From NCBI GenBank assembly GCA_950106755.1, contig OX467091.1, forward strand, positions 22,957,538 to 23,021,537: DNA of 64,000 bases, written 5' to 3'. This stretch comes from Climacium dendroides (taxonomy: Eukaryota > Streptophyta > Bryopsida > Hypnales > Climaciaceae). A program made the translations under genes and the position numbers. Positions 1 through 10,607 of this stretch are shown here, piece by piece (within the stretch, counting starts at the first letter, position 1; each line of letters starts with the position of its first letter). A model generated the notes under the pieces. The model was not told the DNA's origin. It saw only the letters and a list, made by a program, of their open reading frames with translations, and did no database searches.

Positions 1-2800
1 GGTATCTGCGGAGTCTTTTGCTTTAGGATGTTTGAACTAGCTTTAGTTGTTGTCCATCAAGTTGTAGAGAGTCAATCATTAAATGAAATTCAAGTGATCT
101 ATAGGGACACAAGTTCTCATGAGTTCCCAAATTGTGTAAACTTAGTAGCAGCAACAGTCTAATGTGACAAAGCGACTACCACGTTATATATACATATATA
201 TAGAAAACCAAATTTTTATTTTTATTTCTTATAAAAAGTGATTTTTTAAACTACCGAGGCTACCCATCGAGCAACAAAAACTACATATCATATGGCAATA
301 ACTTTTTGACTATGTAGTAAAAAGTTACAAAAGTTGTTGTACTTTAAAGCTACTCCTCATCTATATGTTGTGTGAAAATTTCAAAGGGAAGAAAAAAATG
401 TTTGTAGCACTTAAGCTACCTAAAATTGTTATGGTGCCAAAAAACATTGTTTGGTTCTTCAAGGGTTAAAAAAGAAATAGGCCTCTAAGATATATTTTAT
501 GACCTACTTTGTAACAATGTACTTGTATTCAGGTCTTGTTCTAGTCGAATGTTGAATTAACTAATGAAGCATGTGAGGTGTATTCAACTAATACGAAATG
601 ATTGCATATGCCAACTAATGATGCAATACTTACAACTTAGGGAAACCGGCATAGCATGTAGTCAATGAACATTTTGCTACTTGCAAAGTTGCAAACTAAT
701 TCCATTCCAAAATCCTACTTATCGTCCTTGTGTCCTACAAAAACAAACGTACTCTTAAGAATGAAGTACAAAGCAAAGTAATAAAGGTCACTTCTAAGAG
801 TTGAAAGATCACTTTTCCTATTTGCAATCAAAACACTCTTGTATATACATACCGTTTGCCTCATATGAATCAAATCATGAGTAGAAATTTGGTCTTTTAC
901 AACTTTATTGTTTAGAATAACTTGTCCATAACCACTCATAATTTGTCCATTACAACTAAAAATGAGTTGTTTGGGGATAGCATCCAAAATAACTTGTTCA
1001 AAACAACTTGTTTTTTAAAAAGCAAGTTGTATTTGGACAAAATAAGATGTTTGGGACTAGTTGCAAAAGACCGAATTTCTACTCGTGAATATATGGTGTT
1101 TAAACATCCAAGCATATTCTTGAAAACAATAGACTATTTCTAAGTAATGTTTACATCAAAAAGGACACATTATCACTCTAACAATTAATATGTGAATGTA
1201 GTTCAAAAACTATCACATAACTTGGACCTTCCATCTACAATCCACTCCCTTACAAAGTGACAATATATGTGGAATTCCACCATTTTTATTTATTTTATGT
1301 GTAAATTACTCTAAAAATTGCATAGCAAAATTTAAAAATATAAATAATAAATGTATAACTCTCCATTAATACTTCATGAGCTCATAGAAAATTTCAAGTC
1401 AATCAGTACTTTCTTGTACCTTCTAATATATTTTCATATTCTAATGCACATTCTATAAGTAGAAGGCAAATATTTTTAACACTCTTTAGGGATGAATACT
1501 AAATGTATGGCTGTTATATGTAAAACACATTGCAAATCATTAGGATATTTTTTGGAAGTTTCAAGAAGGTCTAAGTGACTAAAGGCATCAATTGTATCCA
1601 CTTGAGCCATTTTCCACTATTTGCTAATTGTTCTAATATGGTTTGAAGTTAATTAAAATTGAATTTTCCTTTGTTGATTAAAACTTAGCACGTACAAATC
1701 TAGATTGTAATCCATTTTAAAACTCCAAAACCTCAAAAATTTAAATAATTTATAAAGGTATAAGTTATTTCCACAAGTGTAGCATTGAAAAAGGATTTCT
1801 TGTTATATTCCAAAATTGAGAATATGAAAATATTGATCTTTTGATCTTAAATTTTGTAATATTCCTTAATGGTCTTTGCATGTTATTGAGAAAAATTGCC
1901 ACAAAATAACACATGTTGAAAACAAGGTGGAGTAGTCAATTTTGTAATCTCAATTTCAACTTTTGACTATCGGGTCTTATACCTAACTTGAATGTTTACT
2001 TTTCTACAAATTTTCTAAGTTTATTCTTTAGCATTTCCAAGATGATAATGTTTAAAATAGTACAATAAACTTTTTCCAATCATTCTAAAAGGTTATGGTT
2101 CAATTTTGAAACTTCTTAAGAAAAGATGTTTATATTCTACAAGTTGAAGAATATGATATATGCTAGAAACTTGAATTAGAAATCTATGAAAAAAAATTTA
2201 CGAAGAAATATGTTCATTTTGATCCTTTAAATAAACATCATTTAGAAGGGTGAATACAAAAATATAAAAAACTAAAATTGTTAATAAACTTATCATGGAA
2301 TTGAAACAAGTCAATCCCAAGGGTCAAATTGTTATAGAAAAACCTCTAAATTCTATGCATTATCTTGGTTTCACAACTTACATAAGTTGAATTAAGAAAC
2401 AAACCTCACAATTAATTTGGAGAAGAGCATTTCATGACTCCCCTCTAAACACACCTTTTCTTATCTAATTTTTAGTTTATTCATTAAAGTAGAATGAATA
2501 AATAAAATTCCTTTGTTGATATGATCAATTCCACAAGACAACATTTTTCCAATCTTTCAATATTAAATCTCATTTTGGATTGTTCTCAAGAAACAAAAAG
2601 AGCAATATAAATTTTAATCCACAAACTTGTTTTTTTCACAAATTGACTTGTTGGAAAGCTTTGTTAAGAATCCTCATCTCTGCACAAAAGTTTCATAAAA
2701 AGTCATCAAATTTGGGAGGTTCCTAGAGTTCTAATTTTTTTCCCCATGGGGACTAGATTGCACCATTTCAAAAATAAATTTCTACTTTTTGCCAAAAAGA
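1..2800. other. AT-rich intergenic DNA, no gene seen
   Basis: This stretch has only short open frames and no recognisable domain. Its base composition matches the other repeat-filled intergenic parts of the window. The only structure I could define is the inverted repeat annotated at 876-1087. Confidence 0.6.
876..1087. repeat. Hairpin (MITE-like) inverted repeat
   Basis: The left arm begins near 876 with ATGAGTAGAAATTTGGTC. The right arm ends near 1087 with GACCGAATTTCTACTCGTG, its imperfect reverse complement. The match continues inwards through TTTTACAACT and AACTTGTCC-like blocks, so most of the roughly 210 bp folds back on itself. I found no clear target-site duplication, so the superfamily is open. 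The short open frames here are by-products of the fold-back sequence. Confidence 0.6.
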
Positions 2801-3036
2801 ACTAATCTTTTTTCACCAAAAATTCCCTGTTTCTATTTAGTGTGGATGAAGTTACCAAATTTGAATGAAATGGTGTATAAATATAATTGAAAAGTATTTT
2901 TTGTCCAGAAGATGGATGAATGTAGGAATACAATGCTTCACCAGATTTTAAGTGATTGCCATCTTGGCACTTTCTCAAAAAGGGAAAAAAAAGGGCTGGT
3001 TCGCCCAAAGTAGTACATACAAACACTCGACTGTCG

Positions 3037-3130
3037 CAGTGTAAATTGCGGACTGCCCAGCTTTTTTCGACTTGTGAGCCCAGGAAACGTGTTTGGTGAG
3101 CCCAGCCGTTTCCCTGCCAAACTTTCACCA
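3037..3130 (+). repeat. Duplicated promoter-like module, copy 1
   Basis: This stretch aligns along its length with 4102-4198. Shared blocks, in order, are CAGTRTAAATWGCG, a T-run, two copies of GTGAGCCCAG or GCGAGCCCAG about 17 bp apart, then TTTCCCTGCCAAA and TTTCACCA. Here the TATA-like block reads GTAAATTG and so is broken. Overlapping minus-strand open frames exist in both copies, but I see no conserved protein. Confidence 0.6.
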
Positions 3131-3618
3131 AGAAACGGAACGCTTGCACCCATATGAACACCAGGGAAGTCACTATATGATAGCAACGTAGCAAAGACAA
3201 TCCTCAGAGTCGAGCTTGCCGGTAAGGATTCTGAAAGCCATGCCACGAGAAATCACTGCATCGATCAATGTTAGAAATTATTGTTGAAGCACTGATCAGA
3301 CCGTCCGATTTATGCCTCCCAGAACTCGATCATGTGAAAGCACTCGGAATGGCCGGCGCCCAGACTGCTTGTGATGATCAGTGCATTTCTGTAACCATTA
3401 TTGTTGCGCACGCAAAGCAACATTGTCTTGCATAGAAAAGTGACGTGAGAGAAGCGTTGTGGAAGTGCTAGGGTCTGATGTCCTGTAGGGTTTGGGGAGA
3501 GAACGGAATTAATGAATCACCTGAACATAATACAGGGCCAGAGGAGTAGGCTTCCTAGGGTTGGGTGTAAGCTAGAGTTTGGAGAGAGAACTGCAGAATC
3601 CAGAACGCAGTGCTCGTC

Positions 3619-3797
3619 TTTCGTCCCATAATTTGCAAAGAATCTTTTCGTTTACGGCCAGTATTCGTCTCCAATCGTATCCCGCCATACTAGGCTAGGA
3701 TATAATCAAGTTATGTTCCAGTGTGCTTGACATGTCCAATTTCGGAAGTTCTCTCGGAGTCCAACAAAAAGACTCTTTGCAAATTATGGGATGAAAG
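3619..3797. repeat. Short inverted repeat
   Basis: CCCATAATTTGCAAAGAATC near 3623-3642 is mirrored by GACTCTTTGCAAATTATGGG near 3770-3789. It lies between the two copies of the TATA-bearing module. No function can be assigned. Confidence 0.5.
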
Positions 3798-4101
3798 GTA
3801 TACATTTTGAGTGGAAACACCTCGAGGCTTTGAAGTCCATTCTCCAAGTCAAAAGGTACAAACTGCAAGAGAGAGTCCGTACCTGATGATATGACAATCT
3901 TCAACATGTAACATGGAATCCAAATGGTGCACAAAATTAAAGCTGCACCCTGCTTGAGTTATTGCCTCATGACCACTCAATAGATGCCTGGCACAAAACC
4001 CCGAACTGTCAATGATTTTTGGCGCACACGCAACTGGGGAGGCTCCCCGAATCCTCTCCAATGTTCCCCTCCGACGTTCCCCAAGGTCCCATGGCCTCCT
4101 A

Positions 4102-4198
4102 CAGTATAAATAGCGAACTCCGCCCCTCATTTTTTGGGCTTGCGAGCCCAGGGAAAGGTTTTGGTGAGCCCAGAGTTTTCCCTGCCAAAATTTCACCA
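4102..4198 (+). repeat. Duplicated promoter-like module, copy 2, with TATA box
   Basis: This is the second copy of the module at 3037-3130. It keeps a good TATA box, TATAAATAG, at 4105-4113. The doubled GAGCCCAG boxes follow about 40 bp downstream. About 80 bp past the copy, a short frame opens with ATG and several arginines and ends at a donor-like AAG|GTAAGC near 4319. No convincing continuation exists before the convergent minus-strand gene. It could be a promoter, a solo LTR-like piece or part of a small RNA gene. Confidence 0.5.
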
Positions 4199-4418
4199 AA
4201 ACTGATCACATCACACTACACTGGAAGCATTGCTCTGCGCCTCCATCAATACAACGAAAGACAATACTACAGCGACATGAGAGCCCGCAGGCGCAGAAGA
4301 GAGCAACTGCAAATTAAGGTAAGCCATCTTGCGATGGGTTTCAAGTTTGGGCAACCTACCGGCTACAATATTGTCTGTGTACATACGGCACAAGTTTGAG
4401 CAACCTACCCGCTACAAT

Positions 4419-5703
4419 CTAATATAGATTCTTTAAGGACGAAACCCTCTCTGCCTTCATCCCATCTTTCTGAAGCTTCTCCTGTTGCTTGTCCATATTT
4501 AACAAAGCTCTCTCTATCGACTTCTCCTTCCGCTTGTTAACAGCTTTTCGCTTCTGCGGCTCCCGTTTCATGCCGAGTCTGACAAAGGCACGTATGTTAG
4601 CGTTGGACTCATAAAGAAAGACAGATTGATCCGACATTGTTAGTGAAATGCAATGGTGCCTGGAACCTAATGTTACGGTGATGTCAGTGTCATTGGAGGT
4701 TATAATGACTTGACAATAATTAAACATAATTAAACATTTAATTGAAAATTAGATCAAAATTAACTTTTGAGATGGCTGCTCATTTTCACGAAGGGCTTCA
4801 TGACAAACCTCTTCTTAATTATATCAAATTCCAATGCCATTCCATAAGACCTCATTTTACGCTTCATCACTTCGGCTGGTCACTACAATGTATGATACAT
4901 AACAACACATAATCACAAACTAGTATGGCACATGGATCCGGATCAATTAGCACACTTTGAAATCCTTGCTTAAAATCTTGACTCCAATAACAAGGGTGTT
5001 GTAACATTATATTGATGAGGAGTGTACCCTTGTATTTGAAGGCCATTCGACTTGGATCCCTTCTTCTTTCGTTTCTTCCTCGATGAGACTAAGTCTAGCT
5101 CCGCACCAGTAGGCTCTGGAATATCAACCTCCGCAGTGTCCATCGCTGTGATATACATAGAGGAAACGAGTTTGTTTAGATAAAAGTTTCCTTCCAGACC
5201 AAGAAAGGTTCTGTATACCAGAAACAAAACGGGAAAAGTAGAGAGCGAAAACAAGCACAGCACTCAATTCGTCTTCTCTCTCACCAAACCCTAGGGCACA
5301 CCAAGACCTCTCTAACGTCATTTCCTCCGTTGTTTCACCAAACCCTAATACGTCTTTCACGTCACTATTACAAGCAAGAGGACATCGTCACACAACTCCA
5401 TTGATATAATGGCACACATCACAAATTCGTTACAGCAATACATTGATAATCTCGTGCAGTTTCGGCGTCTACAGTTCGCGACAGTAAAAAGGTCCGGGCG
5501 ACGATTCCAAGTGGGTACAAATTTATCGCAAGAAATTCCCCCTCAATCTGGATTTGCAACAGGGATCTCTCTCTACGAAAATTGAAGCAATATTTACCTT
5601 CCCCGCCACCAGCGTCACCCGGAACAGGTGCGCTTTCGACAATCGCAGGCGCGTCGTCCTCCATGGCGTCCACGCCCCGAGATTTCTTCTTCTTCTTCAC
5701 CAT
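4419..5703 (-). CDS. Small lysine-rich protein, three exons, 127 aa
   Basis: Exons on the minus strand are 5703-5598, 5145-5028 and 4578-4419. Donors read AAG|GTAAAT and AGG|GTACAC, acceptors CACAG and GTCAG. Phases agree and give 127 residues plus TAG. The protein opens with a run of five lysines, has an acidic Ala/Glu/Pro segment (about residues 13-50) and a second basic cluster, RKKRKKKGSK, near 60-70. It ends in a charged, probably helical tail rich in Lys, Glu and Gln. I see no catalytic motif, signal peptide or membrane segment. The paired basic clusters suggest a nuclear or nucleolar protein, which is inference. I do not recognise the family for certain. Two AAACCCTA telo-box-like motifs lie in intron 1 (near 5285 and 5343), a motif often seen with plant ribosome-biogenesis genes. 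Splice choice is by eye. Confidence 0.65.
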
Positions 5704-5859
5704 ATTTATCTCCTACACCAAATTCTCCACAGAACTTCAGAATTCGAGTCAAAACAGCACGTCAATCAAAGATCGTTGGCCTCCAAGGGCGCAGCCTTCA
5801 CATCTCCGGGGCTTCAAGGTCGCAAGCTCGCGGGTTTTTTTTTACTTTAGGGTTTAAGG

Positions 5860-8340
5860 GTCGGAACCGAATGAATGAAGATTTTTTGACGCAGAAGGGA
5901 ATTCATCCATCCAAATCCAGTCCAAGTGCCAATAAATTTGAAACCGTCGTAGTCATGTGCCCGTGACAGCACTTTCCACACTGCCCTGCCCGAAAAATAT
6001 GATGTTGGATTTAAATTCCGTACGACTTGGCACACGTCATCATGTCCAAAATCTACATATTTTGTAGATTACTGGGTCAAAGTCACAGTCACCATCATCT
6101 AGGCACTGTTTGTTTTTAGGCAGTGGAGAATGTGAACTTCATTGGAGTCATGAAGAAGCTAAGGTAAAGGTAACTAATGCACCTAAAATCGCATAAACAA
6201 GCATTTCAACATGTTCCTCATTATTATATTGGTTATTTTTGTAGGGTCTTGTTGGTAGTCTAAAGAGGATTCTAAATTCTTTTAAAATGCATTTTTTGAA
6301 CATTGTATGAATAAACTATGAATTTTCAAAGTGCTCAAAATAGGTGTTTCTACAATCAACCATAGTCACTAATGAATAGTGGAAATACATTTTAAGTTAG
6401 AATTTGTAATAGTTGAAATTAGGTGCATTTATCTTAAATTAAGCCAAAATGTGGCTCTTGGATGACAATTGGAGGATGTGAAATGGTATGTTTTCATCCA
6501 GTTTTTAACCTATAAAGTTGCTTCATACCCAAAGTATCCATATAGATGACTTCACTAGACTTAAGGATGGAAGATGACATTTTTTCATCCAATTTTTATA
6601 AAAAAATTCTCTAGCACATTTTCAGTGAATAATATTGCAAATTCCTTCATTATGATATTATTGACTTTTCTAAAGAAGAAGATGCTTAATCCACGGATCA
6701 CCCTTGTGGTGTAATTGGGCCAATTTTTGCTATTTATTCTTGCTATGAATTTTAGCTATAAAAATGATACTTTTGAATTTGAATTCAACTAATGAAATGA
6801 AGCTTATCAAGTGTAGTTATTACTCTAATTGGAAATTTTGAAAAATTCATAAATTTCAATATTTTATAGCAATATGACTTTGGGCTTATAACATTATTTG
6901 TTGATTGTCTAATTTCAAAATGATATGGTAACTTTGGCTTCTTCCATGATGTTATTTATTATAATATACATCATTGGTGAAAATTTCAAGTTTTTTTAGC
7001 ATATTTTGCATTTGACATGAATTTTTTTCATTTTTTGTTAAGAAATTTATTTCAAACATCTAAATTTTTCATGACTTGTAGTATACACATAACTTCATCT
7101 AAAAAAAATATTAAAATTTTCATTCATATCTACTTGCAAAATAGCTACAAACAATGTAATGGATGGTAAAGCTTGAAATCAATGGTCATGGGCTTGTCTT
7201 TTAGAGTTGATGGGTAGAGAAGATTTTCCTTGTGGTCACAACACACACACATGAAGCTTTGGGGGGGTAAGAATTTACTAAAAATAAAAAAATGTGCACC
7301 ATGGATTACAATAAAAGCCTTTCTAGAGTGTTTTGACAATTCCTACTTCCTTGGTCTTGATCTGAATTTGAGCCATGTAAGGTAGGTACACCTGAAATCA
7401 TGCCATGCCTTAAACCACCTTCTAGAATTAGCCCGAGTATGGTGTGAATGCATTTCAAAAATTGTGAGTGATTGAAATATGACAATTTAGGTACATGTCA
7501 GAGGCTTCAAAGCTCACATGACTAAGCATTCACATTTTTAATGAATCATTTTGTAGCTTGTTGGTTTATGAGCTCATTTATTTTTCTTCATAATAATAGT
7601 GTGATTTCGCCTCCATTTCTTTCAATTCTGACAGCTTGGGAGGAAGAACTTTTGAATGCAGCCACTTCATTTTAGGTGGCCTATGTGTTGTTTTAAGTAC
7701 TCTAGTTTCAGAATTTTGTACCCCTATTGTAGTCTTAGATTTACTAGAATCTAAAAATTGATTATTTACCTCTTTGTTTTTTACACATATCTTTCAATTA
7801 TCCACAGCCCAATTTGTGGCGGTTTTGGGTGTACTTATCTTAAATGATTTTTTTGAAATTTGAATCCAACCAATGAAATGAAGTTTATTGAGTCTAGTTT
7901 CTATTCTAATTTCAAAAATCAAGCATTTTATTAGATGCTACATATTAAGACTATCATGATGATTATCACCACAGGCTCTTGATTCTCTAATCATAATTGG
8001 ACATGGAAATTCTATTTATTCTATTAATATTCTTCCCTATGATATATATTAGTATGCATGGAAAGAAATTCAGATTTTTAATGTAATATTGAATTAGATA
8101 TGAGTTTTCTTCATTTTTTCTTCAAATAATATGGTGATTTTAAATTTTCACCAACAAACCTAAATTTTTTATAACTTATAGATGACATGTAATTTCATCA
8201 TTGGAAAATAAAATAAAATAAACTTCATTCAAATTTAGTTGCAAAATAGAAGAAACAAAGAAGAAAAAAATTGAAATAGCTATGTCATGTTTGTAGGCTT
8301 TATCCTTCTAGAATTAAGTAGTTGTTAGAATTAGCATTTT
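5860..8340. other. AT-rich intergenic DNA
   Basis: Apart from the first 150 bp, which probably belong to the promoter side of the minus-strand 127-aa gene, this stretch is AT-rich with no supportable gene or RNA. A small palindrome, AATCTACATATTTTGTAGATT-like, lies near 6048. Confidence 0.55.
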
Positions 8341-8343
8341 CAT

Positions 8344-8624
8344 ACACCACAAAGTTTAGACCCCATAGTTTGTCAACAGTTATCATGTGGTTATCTTTAT
8401 TTCATGGGTTTGCTTGTTAATTACAATTTATCGCATTATTACAATGCATTACTTCGCATCATTGTTGCATCGTTATAATGCATTACTTGCAACTGCCTTG
8501 TAACAATGCAAAGTAATGCATTGTAATGATGCGATAAATTGTAATTAATGTGCAAATCCATGAAACAATGATAACCATATGATAAGTATTGACAAACCAT
8601 AGGGTTTAAATTTTGTGATGTGGT
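8344..8624. repeat. Near full-length hairpin MITE-like element
   Basis: The left arm starts ACACCACAAAGTTTAGACCC. The right arm ends GGGTTTAAATTTTGTGATGTGG, its imperfect complement. Matching continues inwards through TTATCATRTGGTTATC, TTTCATGGRTTTGC, AATTACAATTTATCGCAT and AATGCATTACTT blocks, so about 280 bp fold into one hairpin with a short loop. No target duplication is clear. The 68-residue frame inside is a by-product. Confidence 0.7.
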
Positions 8625-8861
8625 TCTTATTATTAAATTATTCAAATTTTGTTGAATGTGTAGTAAAGGATTTCAATATATTTTAGAATCCTATGAATTA
8701 ACTATAAATTTTGGAAGGGCTAAAAATAAGTATAGTTAAAATCAAAGTTACACATTTAATAAATAGGAGTTGTACATTTTAAATAAATTTGTGAAGGTTG
8801 ATTTTAAAGCATGTTGCAATTTATCTATATGTATGACATTGTTAAATATGGTTAAAAAATC

Positions 8862-8864
<3 letters not shown>

Positions 8865-8900
<36 letters not shown>
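8865..8900. repeat. (TA)n microsatellite
   Basis: An uninterrupted TA run of about 18 units. It explains the Tyr-Ile run in a minus-strand open frame, which is not a gene. Confidence 0.95.
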
Positions 8901-8903
<3 letters not shown>

Positions 8904-9041
8904 GTATATATATTTATGCAAAAATGAGTGAACAATTGATAGCAATTCACCTTGATTTCATATATTTTAGACCTCCTGTCTCTCTCTATTCTAAAGTAAA
9001 GTCTAGATCCTCTAGAATAGAGAGAGACCTTTTGGATCAAC

Positions 9042-9091
9042 AAACTCTAATTTGTAGATAATGAAAACTCTAATTTGTAGATAATGAAAAC
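9042..9091. repeat. 23-bp direct tandem repeat, two copies
   Basis: The unit CTCTAATTTGTAGATAATGA with flanking A residues occurs twice head to tail. A small hairpin of CTCTCTATTCTA against TAGAATAGAGAG lies just before it (8980-9027). Confidence 0.7.
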
Positions 9092-9234
9092 TCCCCTACA
9101 TCATAGATTTTAGAATGCAAGATATATTCAAGTCAAGGTAGGAGGTCCTAAAAGCGCGTAGACTTTAAAATTGCACACTCTCTCAAATATATATTATTTG
9201 TACATGTTTCTTTTTTGTAGCCTTTAGTAATGTA

Positions 9235-9420
9235 CAAACAATGTACATTTGAGGAGGTGAACGATTTTAGAACCCTAGCCATTTCAACTTCAAAATTTCA
9301 TAACTCATTTTACAAAGCTCCAAAAAATATGAAATGACTTGGGTTAGATGCCAATTCCACTTGTCTTTCAAAAGAAATTTTTACTGAAAAATATTTTGAG
9401 AATTTTCACCTCCCCAAAAT
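9235..9420 (-). repeat. Dispersed repeat R5, minus copy
   Basis: Read on the minus strand, this matches 47200-47460. Shared blocks are CTTTTGAAAGACAAGTGGAATT, GGCATCTAACC or GACATCTAATG, TTTTTTGGAGCTTTGT and GAAGTTGAAATGGC, and further on AAATGTACA.TGTTTGTAC and AACATGTACAAAT. A more diverged third copy is at 47880-48110. No coding potential is evident. Confidence 0.65.
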
Positions 9421-9689
9421 TCAGTTTCAGCTCCTACTTTATTCGTTTCCTAGTCATGGGGGACCTATAAATGTTACCTTTCTACAGTACGGTAGATGTT
9501 TGGTCTCCAGCAACATTACATATTCCTGAAGAAATGAATACCGGGTTTTGTAGATATCTGGGTTCTAGGCTCACGGTGAATTACAAAATCTACGTACTGT
9601 GAGAATTCGTGTTGTTAAAACAAGCGACCCATTAATTCAGTGCCTGCAAAACCGGGATTCACCGAAAATTCTATGAATTTCGTAGATTC

Positions 9690-10607
9690 AATTCATATCT
9701 ACGAAATATGAACCCCAAATTCTACGTTTTTGGACTGATTGTGGCAGAAGACAGGTCGTCTCTTCCCTCTCTCTTCCCCTTCGTCTTCGCGACTTGCAAG
9801 GCGCCCGCCCCGACAGAGCTTTTCTATATTTCCATTATAATATTTGGTTGTTGCTCCGTCCTGGAGGTTGCTAAATGTTCTTCTTCTCAACCTCAATCCC
9901 TAACTTAGTTCCGTAAATGTGCACTTGCTCTGGCACGACGGAGAGCTTGACTTTCCCGGACGACAATTCCTTTCGGCTGTCTCGTTATCCACGCACGGAG
10001 CCTCGATTCAAACTCTCTCGTCGAACTTGTTCACCCGATTTCACGCTCGCCATTTCATTTCCACACGCCCATGTGTTCGGGAATTGGGTGAAGTGAGGCG
10101 ATTTGGAGGGACTCATGCATTTATTTCGATTTTTCTTCGGTCGTTTTGGGATGGCTGTGGTTTATTGGATTGCGCCGCTTGGGGGGGTGGCGGTGTTTCG
10201 ATGTCGTCGTGTTCTGTGACCTCGCGGGCATTGTTGTCATGCCTGTGGAGAATCTGATGGTGTGCCGCATTGGTGAGCTTTGGCGAATTTCGAATTGCCG
10301 ACGACAACTGCTGCTCGAGTTTGCTCCCCTGTTTTTGGCGAGAGCTTGTATTTATTATTCGAAGGGGATTTTTGTGAAACCCTAGTTTTGGTAGTAGTGA
10401 GATGAGGTTTCGTGGTTCCATGCTCTGTTAGAAGGGGCTACATTGCGTTGTATCTAGAATGTGTTAGTGGTTCGGGGAGAGCGAGGTTGGGTTGGGTCAT
10501 CTATGCTGAGCTTTCGGGCAGATTGGAGAGCTGTTGAGGAGGAAGAAGATGGTGAAGACGATGACCGTGGATTGAGAGTGTCAATGACGTAAACCCCTTC
10601 CGCTGCA
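9690..10607 (+). promoter_or_regulatory. GC-richer upstream region and probable 5' leader of PAN3
   Basis: Base composition rises sharply from about 9.7 kb, and the sequence becomes rich in C/T tracts such as TCTCTTCCCTCTCTCTTCCCC. That is typical of a plant core promoter and leader. Open frames here are short, overlap on both strands and match nothing I know. The PAN3 start codon chosen lies at 10608. The transcription start cannot be fixed by eye. Confidence 0.4.

Noticed and set aside
2802..4199. Two minus-strand frames sharing WQG..WAHQ..LGSQ phrases as paralogous genes
   Set aside because: The shared phrases are simply the minus-strand reading of the duplicated module; the frames differ elsewhere and have no domain.
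4019..4399. Plus-strand open frame with an Arg-rich stretch as a small ribosomal protein
   Set aside because: The stretch MRARRRRRE does not match eL41 or another ribosomal protein that I know, most of the frame lies in the duplicated TATA module, and no onward exon was found.
8748..8945. Minus-strand frame with a Tyr-Ile run as a membrane peptide
   Set aside because: It is a translation of the (TA)n microsatellite.
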